A DNA stretch of 64,000 bases from Streptomyces spinoverrucosus (GTDB taxonomy: Bacteria > Actinomycetota > Actinomycetes > Streptomycetales > Streptomycetaceae), in NCBI RefSeq assembly GCF_015712165.1, contig NZ_JADPZX010000001.1, positions 1,054,001-1,118,000 on the forward strand, read 5' to 3'. Every line of letters begins with the position of its first letter. Position 1 is the first letter of the stretch. Positions 18,726 through 27,155 of the stretch are shown here, one piece after another. Made by a program: the position numbers and the translations under genes. Below the pieces are notes generated by a model. It did no database searches, was not told the DNA's origin, and saw only the letters and a program-made list of their open reading frames with translations.

Positions 18726-18990
18726 TCACCGCACGCGGAACACCGGTCCACGCGCGGTGAACGGCAGTCGGGCACCTTGGGGAATCAGGTAGGCGTGCTC
18801 ACGCCGTACCCGCAGCACATCGCACCAGCCGTCGGTGATCACCAGCACCGGCGCGCCCGGCGGGAAGTCCTCCGCCCGGTGCAGCAGGTCGATCCCGGGC
18901 TGCAGCACGATGGAGCCCTCGGGGAGTGCGTAGGCGCCGATCCGGCGGGTCCAGGAACAGGCAGTACGGCTCGTCACGGACGATCGCCTC
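18726..18990 (-). pseudogene. C-terminal fragment of a VWA-like/metallopeptidase-like protein
   Basis: A left-going frame gives DLLHRAEDFPPGAPVLVITDGWCD, LRVRREHAYLIPQGARLPF and TARGPVFRVR, then a stop at 18726. I recognise this as the end of large actinobacterial proteins with a VWA-like metallopeptidase domain (DUF2201-type). Upstream of about 18990 the frame becomes unrelated and no start with a Shine-Dalgarno is visible, so only about the last 80 residues remain. It could be a deletion product of a once complete gene. Confidence 0.5.
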
Positions 18991-19030
18991 CCGGTGCAGC
19001 TTTTGTTCTTCGTCAGCGGGTGCGTGGGGG

Positions 19031-20431
19031 TTACTCGCGCAGTTCCCCGCGCCCCTTGAGGCCTGCTGTCATCACGGCGTAGACCAGTACCCCTGCGAAC
19101 AGGAACAGGACTCCCTGGTACACCGCCGCGTAGCCTGCTCCCGCTACCAGCCACATCGAGAAGGCGGCTGCCACTGAGGCGACCAGCGCGTCCCGGACCA
19201 GGCGTCCGCGGTCGACCAGTTCCCGTCGGCCCGCGACGAGGTGGAACAACTGGGCAGCCGTCGCCAGCAGATACGGGACCGTCGCCGTGAACGTCGTGAC
19301 CAGGACCAGGACCTCGAAGACCTTCGCCGAGCCGAACGTGTAGTTGTAGACGGTCAGCAGGGAGGCGAGGACGACCGTCACGCCGACGCCGAAGGTGGGC
19401 ACGCCGCGCTTCTTGCGGGCGAACGCCGCCGGGAACAGGCCGTCCTTCGCGGCCGCGTGCGGGGTCTGGGCGCTGAGCAGCGTCCAGCCGTTGAGGCAGC
19501 CGGTCATGGAGACCAGCGCGGCGAGCGCGACCGCCCAGCCGCCCCAGCCGCCGCCGAACATGGCGTTCACGGCGTCGGAGAAGGGCGCGGTGGAGTTCAC
19601 CAGCTCGTCGTGCGCGACCGTGCCGAAGACCGCGAGCGTGCCCAGCAGGTAGACCAGCGCGGCGCCCGCGGTGCCGATGACGGTGGCCCGTGCGACGTTG
19701 CGGCGCGGGTTCTCGACCTCCCCGGCGCTGACGGCCGCGGACTCGACGCCGAGGTAGGAGAAGAGCAGGATCGCGGCGGAGGCCGAGACCGCGCCGATCG
19801 CGCTGCCGTCGCCGGTGTGGAACGGGCCGAGGTTGTCGGCGTCGAAGAAGAACAGCCCGCCGACCGCGACGAGCAGCAGCGGCGCGAACTTCAGCACGGT
19901 CGAGACCAGCTGGACGGCACCGACGTAGCGGGTGCCCGCGAAGTTGGCGAGGGCCGGCAGCCACTGGATGACCAGCGCGGCGAGACAGGCGGTCCAGCGG
20001 TGGTCGTTCACCGGGATCAGGACGTCGAGGTAGCCGACGGCGGCGACGGCGAGCGCCGCGTTGGACACCCAGGTGGTGATCCAGTAGGCCCAGGCGGCGA
20101 GGAACCCGGCGAAGTCGCCGAAGGCGGCGCGGGCGTAGACGTAGGGCCCGCCGGTGCGCGGGTCGCGCTCGGCGAGCCGCCCGAAGACCAGGGCGAGGGC
20201 GATGGCACCGACGGTCAGCACGCCGAAGGCGACCAGGCTGACGGTGCCGTAGGGGGCGACGGAGGCCGGGAGCAGGAAGATGCCGCCGCCGATGATGTTG
20301 CCCATGACCAGCGCGGTGGCGACGGGCAGCCCGAAGCGGCGGGCGTGCTTGCCGTTGCTCCCCGGGTCGGGGGCGGCGGGGGTCTCCTGCGGGGCCGGAG
20401 CCGACTGGGGGACGGTTCCGGTGACGTGCAT
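19031..20431 (-). CDS. APC-family amino acid permease/antiporter
   Basis: Integral membrane transporter of 466 residues with about twelve membrane segments. It resembles basic amino acid/polyamine antiporters (AdiC/ArcD-like). Seen: ATALVMGNIIGGGIFLLPAS in TM1, the family hallmark with the Gly-rich unwound helix; ERDPRTGGPYVYARAAFGDF; and SYLGVESAAVSAGEVENPRRN in TM6, followed by cytoplasmic loops. The substrate is not resolvable. The ATG at 20431 follows a weak GAGAGG. The C-terminal residues LKGRGELRE are encoded by the genome-wide repeat element described separately. Confidence 0.9.
   Translation of the reverse strand: MHVTGTVPQSAPAPQETPAAPDPGSNGKHARRFGLPVATALVMGNIIGGGIFLLPASVAPYGTVSLVAFGVLTVGAIALALVFGRLAERDPRTGGPYVYARAAFGDFAGFLAAWAYWITTWVSNAALAVAAVGYLDVLIPVNDHRWTACLAALVIQWLPALANFAGTRYVGAVQLVSTVLKFAPLLLVAVGGLFFFDADNLGPFHTGDGSAIGAVSASAAILLFSYLGVESAAVSAGEVENPRRNVARATVIGTAGAALVYLLGTLAVFGTVAHDELVNSTAPFSDAVNAMFGGGWGGWAVALAALVSMTGCLNGWTLLSAQTPHAAAKDGLFPAAFARKKRGVPTFGVGVTVVLASLLTVYNYTFGSAKVFEVLVLVTTFTATVPYLLATAAQLFHLVAGRRELVDRGRLVRDALVASVAAAFSMWLVAGAGYAAVYQGVLFLFAGVLVYAVMTAGLKGRGELRE
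19036..19061. repeat. Streptomyces repeat, copy 2, inside the permease 3' end
   Basis: CGCGCAGTTCCCCGCGCCCC followed by TTGAGG matches the right arm of copy 1. Read on the minus strand it encodes the last nine residues of the permease up to the codon before TAA, so the element has been captured as coding sequence. Confidence 0.8.
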
Positions 20432-20515
20432 GGGGTGGTGCGCCTCTCGTCGAACTGATGCCCGGGATCGCCGGGACGGCGCATATGGTCGGGCATGGCC
20501 CGGCACCGCTCCAAA

Positions 20516-22660
20516 TCACACGATTTTGTCCTGTGTGGCCTGGTCCGGCGCCGTAAAAGCTGTGCCGTCGCGGACCGTGAGCCGGGAATCGTCCAGCGGC
20601 ACCTGAGGCCCGTTGCACTCTCGCAGCCAGCGGCGCAGCACCCGGTGGACACCCTCCGCGCCGACCAGTTCCGCCCCGTCGGCCACCGGCGCGGACAGGG
20701 CGAGGGGCGACAGCAGGAAGGGACGGCCCTGGCAGCCGCCGAGGCCGCCGTGCGAGCCGATCTGCTCCTCGAAGGCGAGCACCTCGCCGTCGGCCGGGTC
20801 GTGGAAGGAGTTGACCATGATGTCGGCGGTGTGCGGGAAGGAGTGCGTGCGGCGCACGGCCGCCGCCGCGCCGGGCCCGAATCCGGCGAGCGGCCCGGAG
20901 TGATCGTCGTCGAGCTCGTCCACCGGGACCTCGGCGCCGTTGGCTGCGAGCACCACCCCGCCGTGCTCCTTGCTGCGGACGAGGAGGAAGCCGATGCCGG
21001 GGTGGTTGGCGAGGGTCGGCAGCAGCGCCGGGTGGCGGGCGTCGATCTCCTCCCTGCTCATCCGGTGGCGCACGTCCGGGAAGGAGATCAGGCCGAGATT
21101 GCCGGAGGCCAGCACGATCGGCTCCGAGCGGCGCGACGGGCGGCGCTGCTCGTGCTCCTCCTCCACCGGCCTGCGCAGCGCGGCCCGGACGGCCGCGCGG
21201 GCCTCCGCGCCGCTGCGGGTGCGCCCGGCCCGGCGAGGCACGGGCAGCCCGCTGCCGGCCCGGACCAGGTCGCCGAGGGTGAGGCCGTAGCGGGCGCGGA
21301 AGGTCTCGCCGGGGCTCTGGCCGTGGTCGGACAGGACGACGATCCGGTACGGGCGGGGGGCGTGCTCGGCGACCTTCTCGATCAGCGCGAGCGCCCGGTC
21401 GAGGCGCCCGAGGACCTTCTCGGCGTCGCGGCTCATCGGCCCGGAGTGGTGCGCCACCTCGTCGTACGCCACCAGGTCGGCGTAGACGGCGGTGCGCCCG
21501 GCGAGCAGGTCGCCCATCACCGCGGCGACGACGACGTCCCGTTCGACGACGGTCGCGAAGGCGCGCACGAACGGGTAGAGGCCGCCGCGCGAGACCCGGG
21601 GGCGGACCTTGTGCAGGCGGGCCCGCGTGGACTGGCAGATCTCGCGGCCGGCCTCGGCGACGAAGGACAGGGCGGTGCGCACGGCGTTGGCCGGGTCGGA
21701 GAAGTAGGCGAAGTAGCCGGCGCGGGAGCGGGTCTCGCGGCTGCGCCGCCGGGTGGCGATGGACAGCACGAGGGCCTGTTCGTCGGCGCCGCCGCTGAAC
21801 AGGTTGCCGCGGCTGGCGCCGTCGACGGTGAGCAGTCCGCCCTCGCCGGTGCGTTCGACGGCGCGCCGCTGGAGTTCGGCGGCGCTGGTCGGCCGGTTGC
21901 TGACCATCACCTCCTGGGTGTCCTTCTCGTACCAGCGGAAGGCGGGGATGTCGAAGGTGCTGCCGTGCAGGATGCCGAGCTGGCTGGCGCCGGTCTGACT
22001 GGACCAGTCGGTGCGCCAGGGGGTGAGGCGGTGGGTGGGGCCGCCGTGGCCGTCGGCCGCCGCGTGGCCGAGCCAGCGGGCGACGGTCGGCATCAGCCCC
22101 TTGCCGACGGCGGCCGTCAGCACGTCGTGCCCGACGCCGTCGAGCTGGACGAAGACGGTGCCCGGGGTCACCGGGCCGGGCGGCAGGGCGCGGCGGCGCC
22201 GGTCGGCGAGGCGGTACAGGCGACGCCGGTAGGCGTCGTCGTCACGGACGGCGAGGGCGGCGCCGGTCGCGGAGGCGACGGCGGACATCGCGGCGGCGAC
22301 CACCACCGCGGTCTCCGGGTCGACGGCGCCGCGTTCGGCGGGGTTCAGGCGCAGGGCGACGAGGAGCAGCGCGCCGTTGAGGAAGAACACCAGCAGCCCG
22401 AGCACCAGCGCGGGCACCAGCAGCAGGAGCCGTACGAGCAGCGGCCAGACCACGGCGGACAGCACACCGAAGGCGCCGGCCGCGAACGCGGCGGTCACGG
22501 CGATGGTGGTGGCGCTGTCGCCGTCGGCGCTCTGCAACTGGAAGTCGGGCAGGATCCCGGCGAGCACGAGCATGGTGACCGTGCTGACGGCCCACACCGT
22601 GACGCTCCGCCCCACCTGGCTGACGACCCGCCGCCAACGCCCTGCAAGCACGCCCCGCAC
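20516..22660 (-). CDS. Holin-like membrane domain fused to an alkaline-phosphatase-superfamily enzyme
   Basis: 714-residue two-part membrane protein. Residues about 15-135 form several hydrophobic helices of the phage_holin_4_2 type (VWAVSTVTMLVLAGILPDF, LLVPALVLGLLVFFLNG). The rest is a phosphodiesterase/nucleotide pyrophosphatase fold with metal-ligand motifs FVQLDGVGHDVL, YDEVAHHSGP, LSDHGQS and EEQIGSHGGLGG. The active site probably faces the outside. Substrates may be phospholipid, teichoic acid or nucleotide-like esters; this is inference. The start is the GTG at 22660, with the GTG at 22651 as an alternative. The permease lies 84 bp downstream and may be cotranscribed. Confidence 0.85.
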   Translation of the reverse strand: MRGVLAGRWRRVVSQVGRSVTVWAVSTVTMLVLAGILPDFQLQSADGDSATTIAVTAAFAAGAFGVLSAVVWPLLVRLLLLVPALVLGLLVFFLNGALLLVALRLNPAERGAVDPETAVVVAAAMSAVASATGAALAVRDDDAYRRRLYRLADRRRRALPPGPVTPGTVFVQLDGVGHDVLTAAVGKGLMPTVARWLGHAAADGHGGPTHRLTPWRTDWSSQTGASQLGILHGSTFDIPAFRWYEKDTQEVMVSNRPTSAAELQRRAVERTGEGGLLTVDGASRGNLFSGGADEQALVLSIATRRRSRETRSRAGYFAYFSDPANAVRTALSFVAEAGREICQSTRARLHKVRPRVSRGGLYPFVRAFATVVERDVVVAAVMGDLLAGRTAVYADLVAYDEVAHHSGPMSRDAEKVLGRLDRALALIEKVAEHAPRPYRIVVLSDHGQSPGETFRARYGLTLGDLVRAGSGLPVPRRAGRTRSGAEARAAVRAALRRPVEEEHEQRRPSRRSEPIVLASGNLGLISFPDVRHRMSREEIDARHPALLPTLANHPGIGFLLVRSKEHGGVVLAANGAEVPVDELDDDHSGPLAGFGPGAAAAVRRTHSFPHTADIMVNSFHDPADGEVLAFEEQIGSHGGLGGCQGRPFLLSPLALSAPVADGAELVGAEGVHRVLRRWLRECNGPQVPLDDSRLTVRDGTAFTAPDQATQDKIV

Positions 22661-22758
22661 ACCTCACGTCCCGGCCCGCGCCGGAGCGGGCCTGCGTCCA
22701 CAGTGTCACAACGCGCGCCGGAACCGATTCGTCCCCGGATACCCGGTACGACGGACCG

Positions 22759-23160
22759 TCAGCGCCCGTCGTACCCGGCCGTCGGCATGGACAGCCGTCG
22801 ATGCACCTGCGCCTTCATCTGGGCGTCGTAGGACGGCTCGGCCCGCCCCACCGTCTCGACCCGCACCCCCCGCCGGGCGCACTCCGCCGTGAACTCCTCG
22901 ACGTTCGACAGGGCGCTCTCCAGCACCCGGCGGCTCGGCGCCACGAAGACATCACGTCCGGGCCGTACGCCGTCCCACAGGGCGCCGTGGTCGGCGCGCA
23001 GCCCGCACACCAGCAGTTGCCGGGCGACGACGTACCCCCGCTCCGCGGCCCACCGCGCGCACATCGCGTGCTGGCTGCGGGAGTCGACCAGAAAGGGGTC
23101 CGCGTCCAGTTCCTCCAGCGGCGTCAGACTGGCGATCGCCGTGACGCGCAATGCTCCCAT
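22759..23160 (-). CDS. Conserved actinobacterial protein, resolvase-like N-terminus
   Basis: 133 residues. Recurring segments are SRSQHAMCARWAAERGYVVA, LLVCGLRADHGALW, VDVFVAPS-like DVFVAPSRRVLESAL and a tail RRLSMPTAGYDGR. The first half resembles the fold of serine resolvase catalytic domains but has no convincing catalytic Ser/Arg set or DNA-binding part. GGAGGTGAGGGGG precedes the ATG. It lies head-to-head with the metallo-hydrolase gene, 81 bp away. Function unknown. Confidence 0.7.
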   Translation of the reverse strand: MGALRVTAIASLTPLEELDADPFLVDSRSQHAMCARWAAERGYVVARQLLVCGLRADHGALWDGVRPGRDVFVAPSRRVLESALSNVEEFTAECARRGVRVETVGRAEPSYDAQMKAQVHRRLSMPTAGYDGR

Positions 23161-23241
23161 GGCGCCCCCTCACCTCCGGGTTTCGCCGCCGACCCTACTC
23201 CTGCCCGTAGGCTTCGGGGAGTCGCGTGAAGGAGGCAAAAG

Positions 23242-24015
23242 GTGCCGGTGGAGATCACCTGGTGGGGGCACGCCACCTGCACGGTCGCGGACTCGAACAT
23301 ACGCGTGCTCACCGATCCCCTGTTCGTCCGCAGGCTCGCCCATCTGCGCCGCCGCCGCGGCGCGCTCCCCCCGTCCGGCGCGTGGCGCGCGGATGTCGCC
23401 CTGGTCTCCCACCTGCACGCCGACCACCTGCATGTGCCGTCGCTGGCCCGGCTCGCGCCGGGCACGCGCCTGCTCGTACCCCGGGGCGCACCCCGGGCCG
23501 TACCGGCGCTGCGCCGGCTCGCCCATCTACGCGTGACCGAGATGGCCCCCGGCGACACCACCCGAGTGGCCGATCTGACCGTGCGGGCCGTGCCCGCGCG
23601 GCACGACGGTCGGCGGCTGCCGGTCGGCCCGCACCGCTCCCCCGCCCTCGGCTATGTCATCGAGGGCGAGGCCCGCACGTACTTCGCCGGGGACACCGGG
23701 CTGTTCGACACGATGGCGGCGGACGTCGGGCCGGTCGACGTGGCGCTGCTGCCGGTCGGCGGCTGGGGGCCCTACCTCGGCCACGGGCACCTGGACCCGA
23801 AGCTGGCCGCCGAGGCGCTGGCCCGGCTGGCGCCGCGCAGTGCGGTGCCGGTGCACTTCGGTACGTACTGGCCGATCGGCATGGACGCCGTACGCCCGCA
23901 CGAGTTCCACGGGCCCGGCGCCGAGTTCGTGCGCCTCGCGGCGCGGTGGGCGCCGCAGGTGGCGGTGCATCTGCTCGGCCACGGGGAGAGTGTGCGCCTG
24001 GAGGTCGCCCGGTGA
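23242..24015 (+). CDS. Metallo-beta-lactamase-fold hydrolase (UlaG-like)
   Basis: 257-residue cytosolic MBL-fold enzyme. It begins VEITWWGHATCTV with the metal motif SHLHADHLH at about 51-59, FAGDTGLFD, and late histidines in VPVHFGTYW and LLGHGES. The metal set supports a di-zinc or manganese hydrolase; relatives act on lactones or phosphodiesters, but the substrate is open. The GTG start at 23242 has a strong AAGGAGG. Its stop overlaps the DedA start (GTGA), so the two are translationally coupled. Confidence 0.88.
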   Translation: MPVEITWWGHATCTVADSNIRVLTDPLFVRRLAHLRRRRGALPPSGAWRADVALVSHLHADHLHVPSLARLAPGTRLLVPRGAPRAVPALRRLAHLRVTEMAPGDTTRVADLTVRAVPARHDGRRLPVGPHRSPALGYVIEGEARTYFAGDTGLFDTMAADVGPVDVALLPVGGWGPYLGHGHLDPKLAAEALARLAPRSAVPVHFGTYWPIGMDAVRPHEFHGPGAEFVRLAARWAPQVAVHLLGHGESVRLEVAR

Positions 24016-24632
24016 GCTGGCTCGCGGCCGCCACGACGCCCGTGCCGACGGAGTCCACGCAGCAGGCGATCGGCTATCCCTCGCTGTTCCTGCTGGTGCT
24101 GATCGGGGCGCTGGTGCCGGTCGTGCCGACGGGGGCGCTGGTGAGTTCGGCGGCCGTGGTGGCCTTTCACCAGACGGCGCCGTTCTCGCTGGCGCTGGTG
24201 TTCGTGACGGCGTCGCTGGCGGCGTTCCTCGGCGACGCCGCGCTGTACTGGCTGGGGCGGCGCGGGCTGAAGTCGAGGAACGGGTCGCGCTGGCTGGAGG
24301 CGATTCGGGCGCGGGCGCCGGAGGATCGGCTGGAGCGGGCGCAGGAGAAGCTTGCCGCGCACGGGGTCGCCGTGCTGGTGCTGTCCCGGCTGGTGCCGGC
24401 GGGGCGGTTGCCGGTGATGCTGGCGTGTCTGCTGGCGAAGTGGCCGATGCGGCGGTTCGCCCGGGGGAATCTGCCGGCGTGTCTGGCGTGGGCGGTGACG
24501 TATCAGCTGATCGGGATTCTGGGTGGCTCGCTGTTTCCGGAGCCGTGGGAGGGGGTGGTGGCGGTGGTGGGGCTGACGCTGGTCATCAGTGCGGTGCCGA
24601 GTGTGTGGCGGCGGGTTCGGGCTGCCAGGTGA
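24012..24632 (+). CDS. DedA/VTT-family membrane protein
   Basis: 206-residue polytopic membrane protein of the SNARE-associated/VTT family, which includes undecaprenyl-phosphate and lipid flippases. Seen: FLLVLIGALVPVVPTGALVS near the start, GDAALYWLGRRG, and the signature VLSRLVPAGRLPVMLACLLA with the conserved arginines and reentrant prolines. The GTG at 24012 overlaps the preceding stop by 4 bp. Coupling to an MBL hydrolase suggests a shared lipid or envelope substrate, which is inference. Confidence 0.9.
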   Translation: MSWLAAATTPVPTESTQQAIGYPSLFLLVLIGALVPVVPTGALVSSAAVVAFHQTAPFSLALVFVTASLAAFLGDAALYWLGRRGLKSRNGSRWLEAIRARAPEDRLERAQEKLAAHGVAVLVLSRLVPAGRLPVMLACLLAKWPMRRFARGNLPACLAWAVTYQLIGILGGSLFPEPWEGVVAVVGLTLVISAVPSVWRRVRAAR

Positions 24633-24668
24633 TGTGCGTCGCGGGCTGCCTGTCCATCGTGGCTTGGC

Positions 24669-24694
24669 GCGCAGTTCCCCGCGCCCCTCAGGGG
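24669..24694. repeat. Streptomyces repeat, copy 3, over a stop codon
   Basis: GCGCAGTTCCCCGCGCCCCT followed by CAGGGG. It lies 37 bp after the DedA stop, and its right end contains the TGA (24690-24688) of the left-going metallo-hydrolase, so the repeat forms that gene's end. Confidence 0.8.
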
Positions 24695-25776
24695 ACGTTG
24701 CTGTCCAGGACCCTTGAGGATCCCACCGGCAGATCCCACAGGTCCTCCCGCTCCAGGCCCGCCTTCTCCCAAGCTGTCCGCACCCGCGTGAGGGGTTCCA
24801 GGACCGGTTCCGCCGACAGGACGAACGTCGCCCAGTGCATGGGTGCCATCCGGTGCGCACCCAGGTCCTGTACGGCCCTCACCGCCTCCTCCGGGTCGCA
24901 GTGGACGTCGCTGAGCCACCAGCGTGGGTCGTAGGCGCCGATCGGCATCAGGGCGAGGTCGATGCCGGGGTAGCGGCGGCCGATGCGGGTGAACCAGTGG
25001 CCGTATCCCGTGTCGCCCGCGAAGTAGACCCGCCTGCCGTCGGGGTCGGTCAGCACCCAACCGCCCCACAGGGTGCGGCAGGTGTCGGTCAGGGTGCGCT
25101 TGGACCAGTGGTGGGCGGGGACGAAGTCGAAGCGGACGCCGTCCAGTTCGGCCGCCTCCCACCAGTCCAGCTCGGTGACGCGGGTGAAGCGGCGGCGGCG
25201 GAACCAGGCGGCGAGACCGGCCGGGACGAACATCGGTGTGTCGCGCGGGAGCCGGCGCAACGTGGGGGCGTCCAGGTGGTCGTAGTGGTTGTGGCTGATG
25301 ACCACCGCGTCGATCCGCGGCAGTTCGCTCCAGGCGACCCCGACCGGCGTGATCCGGGCCGGCGTGCCCAGGATGCGGCGGGACCAGACCGGGTCGGTGA
25401 GCACCGTGAGCCCGCCGATACGCAGCACCCAACTGGCGTGTCCCGCCCAGGTGACGGCGACCGTGCGGGCGTCGACGCGGGGCAGCGGGCCGGGCTCGAA
25501 CGGCAGCCGGGGGATGTCGGCGAGGCCCTCGCGGCCGGGTCGGACAGCGCCCTCGCGAGCGAACCGGGCGAGGGCCTTCATGCCGGGCAGCGGGGCGGTC
25601 AGCCGGTCGTGGAAGGTGCGGGGCCACACGCGCCGCTCGCCCAGCGGGCGGGGCTCGGCGAGTGGGGGGAACGGGGGCGCGAGCGGCGACATGGCCGATG
25701 CCGCCGCCGGCCTGGACGCCGGATCGTCGGACTCCTGGGTGGGCATGCTCGTGGTCGACTCGGACTGCTGCGTCAT
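24688..25776 (-). CDS. MBL-fold hydrolase, NAPE-PLD/UlaG type
   Basis: 362-residue metallo-hydrolase. The metal motif is ISHNHYDHLD at about 155-165, followed by DFVPAHHWSKRT, YFAGDTGYGHWF, ALMPIGAYDP and PMHWATF. This order is that of N-acyl-phosphatidylethanolamine phospholipase D-like and related phosphodiesterases. The N-terminus is a 35-residue low-complexity leader. I take the ATG at 25776, which overlaps the upstream stop as ATGA and has GGGAG upstream; an ATG at 25791 is also possible. It is translationally coupled to the lysine-less aminotransferase-like gene. Confidence 0.85.
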   Translation of the reverse strand: MTQQSESTTSMPTQESDDPASRPAAASAMSPLAPPFPPLAEPRPLGERRVWPRTFHDRLTAPLPGMKALARFAREGAVRPGREGLADIPRLPFEPGPLPRVDARTVAVTWAGHASWVLRIGGLTVLTDPVWSRRILGTPARITPVGVAWSELPRIDAVVISHNHYDHLDAPTLRRLPRDTPMFVPAGLAAWFRRRRFTRVTELDWWEAAELDGVRFDFVPAHHWSKRTLTDTCRTLWGGWVLTDPDGRRVYFAGDTGYGHWFTRIGRRYPGIDLALMPIGAYDPRWWLSDVHCDPEEAVRAVQDLGAHRMAPMHWATFVLSAEPVLEPLTRVRTAWEKAGLEREDLWDLPVGSSRVLDSNVP

Positions 25777-27020
25777 CGAGGAGGCTCCCATCGCTGAGCG
25801 TCGTCACGGAGATCGTCGAGGACCGACTTCAGGTTGATCAACGCACGTTGCACGTGTGGCAGTTCCAACGGCGCGGGTGAATCGAGGCATTCCGCGCGCT
25901 CGGCGTCCGTGCCGCCCAGCAGTGGGCCCGTGGACAGCCGTACGCGCAGTGCGGCCAGGTCGTCGCCGAAGCGGTGGCCGCCCGGTGCCGGCATACCGAG
26001 CCGGGCGGCGAGGAAGTCCTCCAGTTCCTGAGCGTCCCCCACGTCGTGCGCGGCGAGCCCGGATCGCAGCGGGCCGAGGTCGACGTACAGATGCCGGCCG
26101 GCCCGCGGCGGCCGGGCGAGGGCGCCCGCGGCGACCACGGCGTGGTGCGCGGCCTCGGCCACGCGCGTGTGCAGGCGTACGACGGCGTCCACATGGCCGC
26201 CGAGCGGTTCGGGCTCGCCCAGCGCGTAGCCGGCCGCGGCGGCGACCGGTCCTGCGACGCGGGCGCCGAGCGCGGTGAGCACATCCAGTACGCGCGCGTG
26301 CAGCCCGTTCCCGGCCTCGCCCGCGGGGAAGCGGGCGACGGCGGCGGGCCAGCCGGGCGGCAGCAGTGCCCCGGCCAGGTCGGTGACGACGGTGACCCGG
26401 TCGGGCAGCATCTCGGCCGGGCTGAGCAGCACCGTGTCGTGCGGGGCGTGCAGGGTGTCGCGCCAGGTCTCGTCGCTGACCAGGTGCAGTCCCTCGCCGG
26501 TGGCGGCCTCGACGGTCTCGTGCAGCAGCTCGGGGGGCGCCACCGTGGCCGTCGGGTCGTCGGCGACCGACAGCACCAGCAGCCGTGGATCCCCGCCCTC
26601 GGCGCGCACCCGGCGCACGGTCTCCAGCAGGGCGTACGGATCCGGTACGCCCCCGCACTCGGCGGGCGTCGCCACATGGAACACCGGCCGGCCGAGCAGG
26701 CGTGCGTACGGCGCCCACCAGGCGGCGCAGGGCCGTGGCACGAGGACGTCACCGCCGAGCGCGGCGGTCAGCGCGAGCAGCAGGGCGGGCGCCCCGGGAG
26801 CGGCCACGACGTGCTCGGGGCCCGTGTCCAGCCCCCGCCGCTCCCAATACCCGCAGGCCGCGTCCAGCAGCCCGGCACCGCCGCCCACCGGCTCACTGGC
26901 GGCACGGCCCGCGGCGGCGGCAAGCACGGCGGACAGCTCCGGCAGCACGGGCAGTCCGTCGTCGGGGAGGGGCGGCCCGTAGCGGACGGGGCCGTGGCCT
27001 TCCGGTGCCGTCCGCCGCAT
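25773..27020 (-). CDS. Aminotransferase class I/II-fold protein without the PLP lysine
   Basis: 415 residues with the fold-type I layout: VVAAPGAPALLLALTAALGG, LLVLSVADDPTATVAPPEL in place of the N-P-T-G loop, LHLVSDETWRDTL at the D-x-x-Y position (Asp kept, Tyr replaced by Trp), and a late LRVRLSTGPLLG like the substrate-carboxylate arginine region. Where S-K-x-x-G-x-R should occur it reads VTDLAGALLPPGWPAAVARF. The whole protein has a single Lys, in the C-terminal INLKSVL. It therefore cannot form the usual Schiff base. It may be a binding protein or an enzyme of other chemistry. It is followed by the MBL hydrolase through an ATGA overlap. Confidence 0.8.
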   Translation of the reverse strand: MRRTAPEGHGPVRYGPPLPDDGLPVLPELSAVLAAAAGRAASEPVGGGAGLLDAACGYWERRGLDTGPEHVVAAPGAPALLLALTAALGGDVLVPRPCAAWWAPYARLLGRPVFHVATPAECGGVPDPYALLETVRRVRAEGGDPRLLVLSVADDPTATVAPPELLHETVEAATGEGLHLVSDETWRDTLHAPHDTVLLSPAEMLPDRVTVVTDLAGALLPPGWPAAVARFPAGEAGNGLHARVLDVLTALGARVAGPVAAAAGYALGEPEPLGGHVDAVVRLHTRVAEAAHHAVVAAGALARPPRAGRHLYVDLGPLRSGLAAHDVGDAQELEDFLAARLGMPAPGGHRFGDDLAALRVRLSTGPLLGGTDAERAECLDSPAPLELPHVQRALINLKSVLDDLRDDAQRWEPPR

Positions 27021-27155
27021 ACGTACCTCCGCGCAGTCCCTGGTGCCGTGCCGGTGCCGTGTCGAGTCGCCCCGCAGCCGAGTGGGGTCGTCGGACGGTG
27101 CGTCGTTCGGTGCCGGTCGTGCTCTCGCGCTCTGCGTACCCAGCCGGGCCCCGCC

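Noticed and set aside
18072..19082. A rightward frame starting in the dnaK promoter
   Set aside because: It is antisense to OsmC, has no recognisable domain and its start lies within the HAIR element.
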